A stretch of DNA of 64,000 nucleotides from Actibacterium lipolyticum (lineage in GTDB: Bacteria; Pseudomonadota; Alphaproteobacteria; Rhodobacterales; Rhodobacteraceae), in assembly GCF_900184935.1 (NCBI RefSeq), contig NZ_FXYE01000002.1, positions 558,001 to 622,000 of the forward strand, given 5' to 3'. This document shows, piece by piece, positions 1-7,930 of the stretch (position 1 is the stretch's first letter; each line of letters opens with the position of its first letter). The notes beneath the pieces are model-generated. The model was not told the origin of the DNA and ran no database searches. It worked only from the letters and a program-made list of their open reading frames with translations. The translations under genes were made by a program, and so were the position numbers.

Positions 1-1
1 T

Positions 2-670
2 ATCCCGCCATCCGAAGGCTATTTCCAAGCCATCGCGCCCATCCTGAAAAAGCACGGCATCCCCCTTGTCGCGGACGAGGTGATCTGCGGCTTTGGGCGC
101 ACGGGCGAACTTTGGGGCTGTCAGACCTATGACTTCATGCCGGATGCCATCATCTCGTCCAAGAACCTGACGGCTGGGTATTTCCCGATGGGCGCTGTCA
201 TTCTTGGGCCAGAGCTAAGCGACCGGCTGCAAGCAGCCAGCGAAGCGATCGAAGAATTCCCGCATGGCTTTACTGCGTCAGGGCATCCAGTGGGTTCTGC
301 AATTGCATTGAAGGCAATCGACGTGATCCTGAACGAAGGTTTGCTGGAAAACGTCCGCGCGTTGACACCCAAGTTCGAAGCGAACATGGCCCGGCTGGCC
401 GAAAACCCCAACATCGGGGAATGGCGCGGCAAAGGCCTGATGGGTGCCCTGGAAGCGGTGAAAGACAAAGACACCAAAACACCGTTCGACAGCAGCCTTT
501 CGGTCAGCGAACGCATCGCCAACACCTGCACCGATCACGGGCTGATCTGTCGCCCGCTGGGGCAATCGGTTGTTCTGTGCCCGCCATTCATCATGACCGA
601 ACCGCAGATGGATGAAATGTTTGAAAAGTTGGAAGCCGCGCTGAAGAAAGTCTTCGCCGAGGTCGCTTAA
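2..670 (+). CDS. Class III (omega) aminotransferase, 3' part only
   Basis: The reading frame is open from the left edge of the window, so the N-terminal half is missing. The visible part has VADEVICGFGRTG, whose Asp contacts the pyridine nitrogen of PLP, followed by SSKNLTAGYFPMGAV with the Schiff-base lysine. This is the signature of class III aminotransferases such as putrescine:pyruvate or omega-amino-acid:pyruvate transaminases. These enzymes move an amino group from a terminal amine to pyruvate or 2-oxoglutarate in the cytoplasm. The donor cannot be decided from this fragment. It ends at TAA just before a strong hairpin shared with the convergent phaR gene. Confidence 0.9.
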   Translation: MPPSEGYFQAIAPILKKHGIPLVADEVICGFGRTGELWGCQTYDFMPDAIISSKNLTAGYFPMGAVILGPELSDRLQAASEAIEEFPHGFTASGHPVGSAIALKAIDVILNEGLLENVRALTPKFEANMARLAENPNIGEWRGKGLMGALEAVKDKDTKTPFDSSLSVSERIANTCTDHGLICRPLGQSVVLCPPFIMTEPQMDEMFEKLEAALKKVFAEVA

Positions 671-676
671 CTAAAA

Positions 677-710
677 GGCGGGCCGCATTCCTCCCCGGTT
701 GCGGCCCGCC
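677..710. terminator. Bidirectional terminator between aminotransferase and phaR
   Basis: A perfect 11-bp stem, GGCGGGCCGCA at 677-687 and TGCGGCCCGCC at 700-710, has a 12-nt loop. AAAA on its left gives a short U tract for minus-strand transcripts. It lies between two convergent stops (670 and 717) and can serve both genes. Confidence 0.75.
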
Positions 711-716
711 CAAATT

Positions 717-1286
717 CTATTCGCCCAGCTTCGACAGTTTCGCCTGAAGCTCTGCCAACTGTTTTTTGATGTCGTTCAGATCATCGCTTTTAGCAGCGCT
801 GCCTTCATCGTCATCGTTCGTTGCCGGACCCGTGGCCCAGTTTTTGCCCATGCCGCCGGTCATAGCTTTCAGAAACGCTTCTTGTTGTTTCTGCATTGCG
901 TCAAAGCCCGGCATGGTGGCCATTGGGTTCGGAATCGTCCCCAAATTCTCCATCATTTTGGACTGGCCATCGCGCAGCATATCAAAGCTCATCGCCAAGA
1001 ACTGCGGCACGACGCTGTGCGCTTGTGTTGTGTAGCTACGCACCAGATCTGTCAGCACGTTAATGGGCAAAACATTTTCACCCCGGCTTTCATGTTCGGC
1101 AACGATTTGAAGTAGATACTGACGTGTTAGGTCATCCCCACTTTTAAGATCAATGATCTGTACCTCCCGGCCTTCGCGTATAAACCGAGCGATATCTTCC
1201 AGCGTCACATAGTCGCTGGTTTCGGTATTATACAGGCGCCGACTGGCATAGCGCTTGATCAGAAGCGGTGTCGCGTCGTCCGTCAC
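717..1286 (-). CDS. phaR: Polyhydroxyalkanoate synthesis repressor PhaR
   Basis: About 189 aa. The N-terminal half contains PLLIKRYASRRLYNTETSDY, the hallmark of the PhaR DNA- and PHA-binding domain, then a PHB-accumulation regulatory domain and an acidic, Lys-rich C-terminal coiled stretch. PhaR represses phasin and other pha genes until nascent polymer granules titrate it away. I chose GTG at 1286 because GGGGGGA (1293-1299) sits 6 nt upstream. ATG at 1292 has no spacing from that site and GTG at 1301 has none, although either would only add 2-5 residues. It is last in the phaC-phaP-phaR series. The phaP promoter carries two dyads that are probably its targets. Confidence 0.93.
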   Translation of the reverse strand: MTDDATPLLIKRYASRRLYNTETSDYVTLEDIARFIREGREVQIIDLKSGDDLTRQYLLQIVAEHESRGENVLPINVLTDLVRSYTTQAHSVVPQFLAMSFDMLRDGQSKMMENLGTIPNPMATMPGFDAMQKQQEAFLKAMTGGMGKNWATGPATNDDDEGSAAKSDDLNDIKKQLAELQAKLSKLGE

Positions 1287-1357
1287 AAGCATTCCCCCCA
1301 CGTTGTGTTCATTGTTGCAGTGCAGAGAAGCTTAGGCCCCCTTTTCGCAAAAAGAAA

Positions 1358-1379
1358 GGGCGGGCACAAAGGCCCGCCC
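1358..1379 (-). terminator. Rho-independent terminator of phaP
   Basis: GGGCGGGC (1358-1365) pairs with GCCCGCCC (1372-1379). Reading the minus strand, the stem is followed by an interrupted T tract (complement of AAAAAGAAA, 1349-1357). It separates phaP from phaR and would let phasin mRNA accumulate far above phaR mRNA. Confidence 0.7.
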
Positions 1380-1424
1380 CACGCGATCACATCAACTGGG
1401 AGGATGTCGATGCGAAATCCCGTT

Positions 1425-1874
1425 TTACTTCTTAACCGAGGTCGCTTTTTTAGCGGCAGCAGTTGCTTCGTCTGTGGCTTTCTTCATCACGGCAGTTGCG
1501 TCTTCCGAGATGTCTTTGCCAGCAGCCAGCATCAGCTCAACAGTTTCCATCTGAACTTTTTTCGCAACTTCAGCGAAAGCAGCCATGTTTTCAGCAGCCA
1601 TCTCAGCCGAAGCAGATGCGAAATCGGTGATTGCTTTGGTGTAATCTGTTGGCTCAGCTTTAACGGTGGTTACATCACCCATTTTGTTGAGCGTGTCTTT
1701 TGTCCACTTCGAAGAAATCTCGCTGGATTTGTCAGCGGCTTCCAAAGCAACTTTGGACATTTTTTCGCCAAGCGAAGCGGATGTTTTGAAAGCGTCCTGC
1801 ATTGCGGACATGTCAACTGGGAACGATGCCATCATATCCTGCATCACTTTTGAAAAATCTTGTGCGGTAGCCAT
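1425..1874 (-). CDS. phaP: Phasin family protein (PHA granule coat)
   Basis: 149 aa. Starts MATAQDFSKV at ATG 1874, with GGAG 7 nt upstream; the frame is open further upstream but that part overlaps the operator region and does not look coding. The protein is Ala/Lys-rich, amphipathic and helical, with no signal peptide, and ends in a TAAAKKATSVKK tail, as in alphaproteobacterial phasins. Phasins coat intracellular PHB granules and limit their size. It lies between phaC (upstream, same strand) and phaR (downstream), with its own promoter holding two PhaR-like operators and its own terminator, as expected of a PhaR-controlled gene. Confidence 0.92.
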   Translation of the reverse strand: MATAQDFSKVMQDMMASFPVDMSAMQDAFKTSASLGEKMSKVALEAADKSSEISSKWTKDTLNKMGDVTTVKAEPTDYTKAITDFASASAEMAAENMAAFAEVAKKVQMETVELMLAAGKDISEDATAVMKKATDEATAAAKKATSVKK

Positions 1875-1935
1875 TTTAAATTCTCCATTGGTCCGAGGTG
1901 GTCTACCCCGTTTCTGTGCCTGAAGAATATATACG

Positions 1936-1978
1936 TGCTGCAGTGCAGCATTGCAAGCACTTTTGCTGCGGCGCAGCA
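1936..1978 (-). promoter_or_regulatory. Two dyad operators in the phaP promoter, probable PhaR sites
   Basis: TGCTGC-AGT-GCAGCA (1936-1950) and TGCTGC-GGC-GCAGCA (1964-1978) are perfect inverted repeats with identical 6-bp arms and a 3-bp spacer. Their centres are 28 bp apart. A weaker TGC/GCA pair (1952-1959) lies between them. TGC-rich dyads are the known type of PhaR target in Rhodobacter and Paracoccus. They lie 62-104 bp upstream of the phaP start. Seen directly; the binding protein is inferred. Confidence 0.75.
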
Positions 1979-2010
1979 TTATTCATATTAATCCATGAAT
2001 ATCAGTAGTT

Positions 2011-3795
2011 TCACTTGGAAACGACGTATGTCCCGGGTGCATCCGCAACTGCAGGGTGACTAGAATCACCCGGCTCGCGCGCGGGAACCTGCTTGCCAGA
2101 TCGCTTTTTCAGCCAAGCTCCCCACCGGGGCCACCACGACCCTTCGTGGTATTCGGCTTCGGCGCGCCACGTGTCAGCATCCTTCATCGGGCCGTCGTTC
2201 GTGTAGTGACCATACTTCATCTTTGATGGCGGATTGATGATACCGGCGACGTGGCCGCTTTCAGAAAGAATAAAGGTCTTGTCCCGGCTTCCCATCTGGC
2301 GAACGCCATTGAAGCTCGATTTCCACGCGGCGATATGATCGGTCTCGCATGCGATGGCGCACAGCGGAACTTTGACATCTTTCAAAGAAGGCGTTTCACC
2401 GCAGATCGGGAACTTGCCCTGCGCCAGCCCATCACCCTGACACAACCCACGCAAGTATTCGACAACCATCTTGGCCGGAAGGTTTGTCCCATCCCCGTTC
2501 CAGAACAAAAGGTCGAATGCTGGGGGTGCCTCTCCCATCATATAGCTGCGAATGGCGGGTCGATAGATTAGGTCGTTTGAGCGCAGGAACGAAAACGTCC
2601 GCGACATGAAAAAAGAATCCAAGAAGCCGTTTTGCATGACCTCTCTCTCGATTCCATCGACGAAATCATCATCAAGGAAGACGCCGACCTCTCCCTGATC
2701 CGAGAAATCAGTAAGAGTCGTAAACAGCGTGGCAGAGCGGACAGACTTATCCCCCCGCTTTTCCAACAGGCCCAGAACCAGCGAAAGCGTGGTGCCCGCG
2801 ATGCAGTAGCCAACGGCGTTCACTTTCGGCTCTCCGGTGATCGCCTTCACCTCTTCGATTGCGGTCAGGTAGCCTTCTTCGACATACTGATCCATGCCGA
2901 CATCGGCATAGCTGGCATCCGGGTTGGCCCAGCTGACAACGAAGAGCGTAAAGCCCTGATCGACGATCCATTTGATCAACGAGTTTTTGGGCTTCAGGTC
3001 CATAATGTAGAACTTGTTGATCCACGGCGGGAAGATGATCAACGGCGTTGCATGCACCTTTTCTGTCGTCGGCGTATATTGAATCAGTTCGAACATACGG
3101 TTGCGGAACACCACTTTGCCCGGCGTTGCCGCGATGTTTTCGCCGACCTTAAACGCCGCGCTGTCCGCCAGCGTCACCAACAACTCGCCGCTGTTGCTTT
3201 CGATATCGCGCACAAGGTTTTCCAACCCTTGAACCAAAGACGCCCCATCGGTTTCAACCGCACGGGCCAATGCTTCGGGGTTGGTGCCCAGAAAATTGGC
3301 GGGCGACATCATGTCGATGATCTGCCGCGAGAAGTATTCGACTCGCTTTCGGTCTTTGTCGTCCAGCCCTTGGATACCCTTTACGGCATCTTCGATGGCC
3401 TGCGATGACATCAAATATTGTTGTTTGATGTAGTTAAAATAGGGGTGCGTTTGCCAAAGCTCGTTGGAAAAGCGCGGATCGCTGGGCGTGTTGTCGGGGG
3501 CTGGCATCAGCTTTCCGCTGGCCAACGCCTCTTGCGCTTCGATGAAGTGTTTAAGGGTTTTCCCCCAATACCCGATCTGTTGTTCGAATATTTTCGACGG
3601 GCTTTGCATGAATTCCGAAAAATAAGCCGCCGTGGCCTTCATGAACAAATCATGGCTTGGGCCTTGTAGGTTCGGATCGACTTTTCGCTTGTTGGACAAT
3701 GCAGACACAAGACGTTCTGACAGCTTCTCAACTTTGGCCAAATTTTCGTTCAGCCGATCTAGGTTTGCAGCCTGCGTCGCTTCTTCAGTTGTCAT
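2011..3795 (-). CDS. phaC: Class I poly(3-hydroxyalkanoate) synthase
   Basis: 594 aa, the usual class I length. It polymerises (R)-3-hydroxyacyl-CoA into PHB at the granule surface. The N-terminal PhaC_N region (about 60-240) precedes an alpha/beta-hydrolase core. The catalytic Cys331 lies in VGYCIAGT (the lipase-like box), Asp486 in CETDHIAAW and His515 in ESGHVAG, so the triad is complete. The start MTTEEATQ at 3795 precedes a 100-bp divergent promoter shared with phaZ. phaP and phaR follow on the same strand. Nothing about it is unusual. Confidence 0.96.
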   Translation of the reverse strand: MTTEEATQAANLDRLNENLAKVEKLSERLVSALSNKRKVDPNLQGPSHDLFMKATAAYFSEFMQSPSKIFEQQIGYWGKTLKHFIEAQEALASGKLMPAPDNTPSDPRFSNELWQTHPYFNYIKQQYLMSSQAIEDAVKGIQGLDDKDRKRVEYFSRQIIDMMSPANFLGTNPEALARAVETDGASLVQGLENLVRDIESNSGELLVTLADSAAFKVGENIAATPGKVVFRNRMFELIQYTPTTEKVHATPLIIFPPWINKFYIMDLKPKNSLIKWIVDQGFTLFVVSWANPDASYADVGMDQYVEEGYLTAIEEVKAITGEPKVNAVGYCIAGTTLSLVLGLLEKRGDKSVRSATLFTTLTDFSDQGEVGVFLDDDFVDGIEREVMQNGFLDSFFMSRTFSFLRSNDLIYRPAIRSYMMGEAPPAFDLLFWNGDGTNLPAKMVVEYLRGLCQGDGLAQGKFPICGETPSLKDVKVPLCAIACETDHIAAWKSSFNGVRQMGSRDKTFILSESGHVAGIINPPSKMKYGHYTNDGPMKDADTWRAEAEYHEGSWWPRWGAWLKKRSGKQVPAREPGDSSHPAVADAPGTYVVSK

Positions 3796-3895
3796 GCGCG
3801 AAAATCCCCCCTATCCTTCGCACTTGCAGCATCGCACCTCCCCGTGCGAAAAACCTGCAATTCAGTCACCGGGTGGTTTCCCGAAGGAGTGCTCA
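3796..3895. promoter_or_regulatory. Divergent phaC/phaZ promoter region
   Basis: This 100-bp gap drives phaC to the left and phaZ to the right. It holds an inverted pair TTCGCAC (3817-3823) and GTGCGAA (3844-3850), and a TTGCAGC element (3824-3830) resembling half of the phaP dyads. PhaR control of both genes is plausible but no full dyad is seen. Confidence 0.4.
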
Positions 3896-5173
3896 ATGAA
3901 AAATCTAGCAACCTACGACCTTATGGAAACCATGCGGAACACCAATCAGTGGCTTGGTGCAACAGCCCTTGCCTTTGGTTCATACCCGATCACGGGCATG
4001 ATGCCCAACCCGTTTTTTCAACTCGTCTCTGCCTGGGGTGAAGTAACCGAGCGATCTTTCGCCCGCATGGTCGCCAAACCAGACTGGAACATCCATTCCG
4101 TCGTTTGCGAAGATGGCCGCGATCATATCGTGACGGTCGAGACAGAGGTTTCGCGCCCCTTTGGCGACCTGATCCATTTCCGCGTTCACGGCCGGGAAAT
4201 CAAAAAACGCAAGGTTCTGTTGGTTGCGCCGATGTCTGGCCACTATGCCACGTTGCTGCGTTCAACCGTTGCCAGCCTGCTGCCTGATTGCGAAGTTTAC
4301 ATCACCGACTGGCACAACGCGCGCGAGATTCCGGTTTCCGAAGGCAAGTTCGATATTGAGGATTACACCCTCTATCTGGTCGATTTTCTGAAACACCTTG
4401 GCCCCGATGCAAACGTCATCGCCGTGTGCCAGCCCGCCCCCCTTGCCCTTGCCGCCACGGCCTATCTGGCCGAGGAAGAGCCAAAGGCACAGCCGCGCAC
4501 CCTGACCCTGATTGGCGGCCCGATCAATCCTGATGCGGCCGCAACAGACGTAACCGACTTTGGCCGCCGCGTAACGATGGGCCAGCTGGAACAGTTTGTG
4601 ATTCAGCGTGTGGGCTTCAAATACGCAGGCGTGGGCCGGTTGGTTTATCCCGGCTTGCAACAGCTAAGCTCGTTCATGTCGATGAATGCCGAAAAACACG
4701 CAAAGGCCTTCAACGAACAGATCATGCGCGTTGCCAAGGGCGAAGCGGGCGATCACGACAAACACAACCGTTTCTATGACGAATATCTAGCCGTGATGGA
4801 CATGACGGCAGAATTCTATCTTTCGACCGTCGAGCGTGTCTTCAAGAACCTTGAAATCGCGCAGAACAAGTTCACCGTAAACGGTAAACAGGTTGATATC
4901 GGTAAGATTACTTCGGTTGCGGTGAAAACCGTCGAAGGGTCGAACGACGACATCTCCGCCCCCGGCCAATGCGTTGCCGCGCTGGATATGCTGACCGGCC
5001 TGCCGGACGAAAAGAAGGCCAACCACCTTGAACCCGGCGCGGGCCATTATGGCATCTTTGCTGGGAAAAGCTGGCGCAACAATATCCGCCCACTGGTGCT
5101 GGATTTTATTGATGCCAATGCTGATGATGGCGGTAAGGGCAAAAGCAAGGTTGCCAAACTGAAATCGGTTTAA
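3896..5173 (+). CDS. phaZ: Intracellular polyhydroxybutyrate depolymerase
   Basis: 425 aa. Starts MKNLATYDLM at ATG 3896, with AAGGAG 6 nt upstream; the frame stays open upstream but overlaps phaC. It mobilises stored PHB. The sequence is the Ralstonia PhaZ1 type: an alpha/beta-hydrolase with a cysteine nucleophile, Cys178 in VIAVCQPAPLALA, and a C-terminal His in EPGAGHYGIF. There is no signal peptide, which fits an intracellular granule-bound enzyme. It is transcribed away from phaC. Confidence 0.94.
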   Translation: MKNLATYDLMETMRNTNQWLGATALAFGSYPITGMMPNPFFQLVSAWGEVTERSFARMVAKPDWNIHSVVCEDGRDHIVTVETEVSRPFGDLIHFRVHGREIKKRKVLLVAPMSGHYATLLRSTVASLLPDCEVYITDWHNAREIPVSEGKFDIEDYTLYLVDFLKHLGPDANVIAVCQPAPLALAATAYLAEEEPKAQPRTLTLIGGPINPDAAATDVTDFGRRVTMGQLEQFVIQRVGFKYAGVGRLVYPGLQQLSSFMSMNAEKHAKAFNEQIMRVAKGEAGDHDKHNRFYDEYLAVMDMTAEFYLSTVERVFKNLEIAQNKFTVNGKQVDIGKITSVAVKTVEGSNDDISAPGQCVAALDMLTGLPDEKKANHLEPGAGHYGIFAGKSWRNNIRPLVLDFIDANADDGGKGKSKVAKLKSV

Positions 5174-5179
5174 CCCGTT

Positions 5180-5890
5180 TCACGTCAACCTGAACGGCGC
5201 GGCCAACCACTTGCGCAACGCTTCGGTTACTGCTTCTGGCGCTTCCAACAGCGGCAGATGCCCGGCATCTTCAATCACCTCTAACGTGGCGTTGGGGATC
5301 AGCTCTGACATGAATTCATGTCGGCGCAGCGGCGTCAGCGTATCGTGCGCGCCGCATAGAACCAGCGCGGGCGCGCGAAGCTGACGCAAAATCTTCTGCT
5401 GATCTGGCCGACGTTGCAGCGCACGCGACTGGCGCACAAACAGTTCGGGCCCAATTTCCGACGCCATGTTCACAGCCATATTCATTGCCTGTGCACGCAT
5501 CGGCCCCGGCGCAAAAGACGCCGATGGAAACTCCTCGCGCACCGCTTTTTCCAGCTGCCCGGCCTGTGCGCTGACGATACGTGGCTCGCGCGCGGCGGCC
5601 TCTTGCGGGGTTTCGGCAAGCGGCGTGCAAGACATGAAAGCCACGCGCGAAACCCGTTCCGGAGCTTGGCGCAAGACATCCATCGCAATTACACCGCCCA
5701 GACCGTGCCCAACCAGCGCAAACTGCTTGGGCGCGCCTTCCAGAAGCTCACGCGCCATCGACGCGACAGAGCCGCCTTGCCAAACCGGTGCAAGTTGAAC
5801 GGCACGCTCACGCGTGAATGTCAGAATTTGATCGGAAAACACCCGCGCATCGCTCATCATGCCCGGTAGCAACAGCAAGGTTTCAGCCAT
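5180..5890 (-). CDS. Alpha/beta-hydrolase-fold protein with the nucleophile Ser replaced by Gly
   Basis: 236 aa. Starts MAETLLLLPG at 5890 with AGGTGGG upstream. The fold landmarks are present: the elbow FALVGHGLGGVIAM, the acid region CGAHDTLTP and the histidine in EDAGHLPLLEAP. The elbow reads G-H-G-L-G-G instead of G-H-S-L-G-G (codon GGT on the minus strand near 5696-5698), so the serine nucleophile is absent while the Asp and His remain. It may be a non-hydrolytic member, for example a binding protein or lyase, or an inactive copy. It faces phaZ tail to tail with only 6 bp between stops. Function unknown. Confidence 0.82.
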   Translation of the reverse strand: MAETLLLLPGMMSDARVFSDQILTFTRERAVQLAPVWQGGSVASMARELLEGAPKQFALVGHGLGGVIAMDVLRQAPERVSRVAFMSCTPLAETPQEAAAREPRIVSAQAGQLEKAVREEFPSASFAPGPMRAQAMNMAVNMASEIGPELFVRQSRALQRRPDQQKILRQLRAPALVLCGAHDTLTPLRRHEFMSELIPNATLEVIEDAGHLPLLEAPEAVTEALRKWLAAPFRLT

Positions 5891-6036
5891 TGCCCACCTG
5901 CCCGCTCCGCACACGTTCTGGCTTACACACCATCGCGCATGTCCTTTCTGCCTTGTCTTTTTATCTGCCTCGCCGAAACCCTAGCAGCTTGCCCAAAGGC
6001 CCGCCACCGAATGACGTCAGGCTAGCGACTGACCGC

Positions 6037-6996
6037 TTACAGCCCCTGAATCCACTTTACGATTGCCTGACTAACCGGCCCAGTTTGCGCCGGGCTAAGG
6101 ATGTCGCCCGCGATGACGTGGCTGTAAGGATCGTCGCCTTGGGCCAGCGTCACCTCCCGCACCTCAGCGCCTGGCCCCCACCGCGCCGCGACCAAGCGCG
6201 CGATGTCGGGCCGAACGACGCTGTCATCATCCGACAAAAGGAACAGCGCAGGCGTCGTGACCTCGGAATAGTCCAGCCCCACCGCGTAATCGACCAAAGC
6301 CGCCATCGGGAACACCGCAACAGACGGGTACGCCGTGGTCCAAAATTTCGCCTGCTCAATGTTTTGTGGGGTAAAGCTGCGCTCTTTCCCAAGGATCAGC
6401 GGCAGCCAGTGACGCACAAACGGAAATGTCAAAAGCGCAGAGGCCGGGTGGTTCACCCCAAAATTAGGGGACAGCATAACCATTGCTTTCACGTTTTCGG
6501 CCAAGGCAGGATCGTTGGCCGCGATGGCCGACAGCGTCCCCCCGGTCGAGGTGGAAAGAACAACGACCTCCTCTCCGATCTGGCGGCCAATCGCCAACGC
6601 CTCGGCGGTGTCTTCGATCCAGTCGCCAGCCGTCGGTTCGGCCATGGCATCGCCAGTGCGCCCATGACCGGCTAGCCGCGCAAAATACAGGTTCGCGCCC
6701 AGCGCGCGGGCAACGTTATCCGGCACCGGGCGGATTTCTTCGGACGTGGCCGAAAAGCCGTGAAGATAGACAATCGACAGCGGCGTTTTTTGCCCCGGCT
6801 CCCCCGCCCAAACAACGCGCTTGGCAACGCCATCGCGCAGATCTTTAACCTCTGCCTCGGCTTTCGCCAGATAGGCGTCCACATCGGTGCCGATCGATGC
6901 CGCATCAAACGCGATTGCAGTATCCACCGGTTCGCGCGGGGCAAAAAGCCAGACCGCAATCAAAAGCAGAATGAGAACTGCCAGAAACTTCAGCAT
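6037..6996 (-). CDS. Membrane-anchored alpha/beta-hydrolase
   Basis: 319 aa. An N-terminal hydrophobic helix (about residues 2-18, MLKFLAVLILLLIAVWLFAP) looks like an uncleaved anchor or signal. The hydrolase domain has an oxyanion strand YLHGFSATSEE, the nucleophile elbow VVLSTSTGGTL (Ser between two Thr) and an acid in LLSDDDSVV. This is a serine hydrolase or esterase of unknown substrate, probably facing the periplasm. Its ATG lies 1 nt after the stop of the upstream hydrolase gene, so the two are one transcription unit. Substrate and role cannot be read from sequence. Confidence 0.85.
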   Translation of the reverse strand: MLKFLAVLILLLIAVWLFAPREPVDTAIAFDAASIGTDVDAYLAKAEAEVKDLRDGVAKRVVWAGEPGQKTPLSIVYLHGFSATSEEIRPVPDNVARALGANLYFARLAGHGRTGDAMAEPTAGDWIEDTAEALAIGRQIGEEVVVLSTSTGGTLSAIAANDPALAENVKAMVMLSPNFGVNHPASALLTFPFVRHWLPLILGKERSFTPQNIEQAKFWTTAYPSVAVFPMAALVDYAVGLDYSEVTTPALFLLSDDDSVVRPDIARLVAARWGPGAEVREVTLAQGDDPYSHVIAGDILSPAQTGPVSQAIVKWIQGL

Positions 6997-6997
6997 C

Positions 6998-7747
6998 TTA
7001 CGCGATCCTTTTTAGAACAGCATTCACACTTTCTTCGATTAGGGCCAGACAATCGGGCGATGAAAACCGATGATCAGCCCCCTTAACCAACGCAAGGCGG
7101 ACATCTTCCCCCGCGACATGATCCAACAGGCGCAATGCGACAGACATATCCACGTCTTCGTCCGCCGTCCCTTGCAGAAAACGCACCGGGAACGGCAACG
7201 CCAGCGGGTCGCGCAACACCAATTGGTTGCGCCCGTCGGTGATCAGCTTTTCGGTGATAATATAAGGGCTGTCGGCATAATCCGATGGCAGCTCAACCCG
7301 GCCATTGGCGGCCAGCTCTGCCTTTTGCGCATCCGAAAACCCGGCCCACATGCTGTCTTCGGTAAAGTCGGGCGCAGCAGCGATGCCGACAAGCCCCGCT
7401 ATCTTTTCAGGGATCGTGCGGGCCACCAGTAACGAAATCCAGCCCCCCATCGACGAACCAACCAAAACCTGCGGCCCGTCCGTCAACTGCGTGATCGCCG
7501 CCATCGCATCTGCGGCCCATTCCCCGATACAGCCGTCGGTGAATTCCTCGGACGATTGGCCGTGGCCGGAGTAATCAAACCGCAGAAAGGCACGCCCCTG
7601 CGCCTTGGCCCATGCCTCTAGGTGGATGGCCTTGGTGCCTTCCATGTCGGACTTAAACCCGCCCAGAAACACCACGCCGGGTCCTTTCCCCGCCGTTTGA
7701 TGATAAGCGATGCGTCGGCCTTGCGCGGTTTCCAGATAGCTTGGCAT
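6998..7747 (-). CDS. Alpha/beta-hydrolase
   Basis: 249 aa. Starts MPSYLETAQGRR at ATG 7747 with GGGGGA in front; the longer open frame upstream overlaps the divergent aminotransferase and is not coding. It has the motif VLVGSSMGGWISL (nucleophile Ser), an acid in QGTADEDV and a His in KGADHRFSS, so the triad is complete. It resembles cytoplasmic esterases of the YcjY/BAAT-like group with FLGGFKSDMEGTKA near the N-terminus, a sequence common in palmitoyl-thioesterase-like family members. Co-transcribed with the membrane-anchored hydrolase downstream. Confidence 0.88.
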   Translation of the reverse strand: MPSYLETAQGRRIAYHQTAGKGPGVVFLGGFKSDMEGTKAIHLEAWAKAQGRAFLRFDYSGHGQSSEEFTDGCIGEWAADAMAAITQLTDGPQVLVGSSMGGWISLLVARTIPEKIAGLVGIAAAPDFTEDSMWAGFSDAQKAELAANGRVELPSDYADSPYIITEKLITDGRNQLVLRDPLALPFPVRFLQGTADEDVDMSVALRLLDHVAGEDVRLALVKGADHRFSSPDCLALIEESVNAVLKRIA

Positions 7748-7930
7748 ATAGTCCCCCGGTTGGTGTTGCACGCAGCCTAATCGCAGCGTTGCGCGATGCC
7801 AAATCCAAACGTAACGATACCGCCTGCCGCTGATCATATCAGAGCGGATAGCCGCAGCCAGCATGCAAACCCGCACGTCGCCTCCTGCCACCCCTTGCCC
7901 GGCGGCGCGAATTGCGGTTTGGTCCGCATC

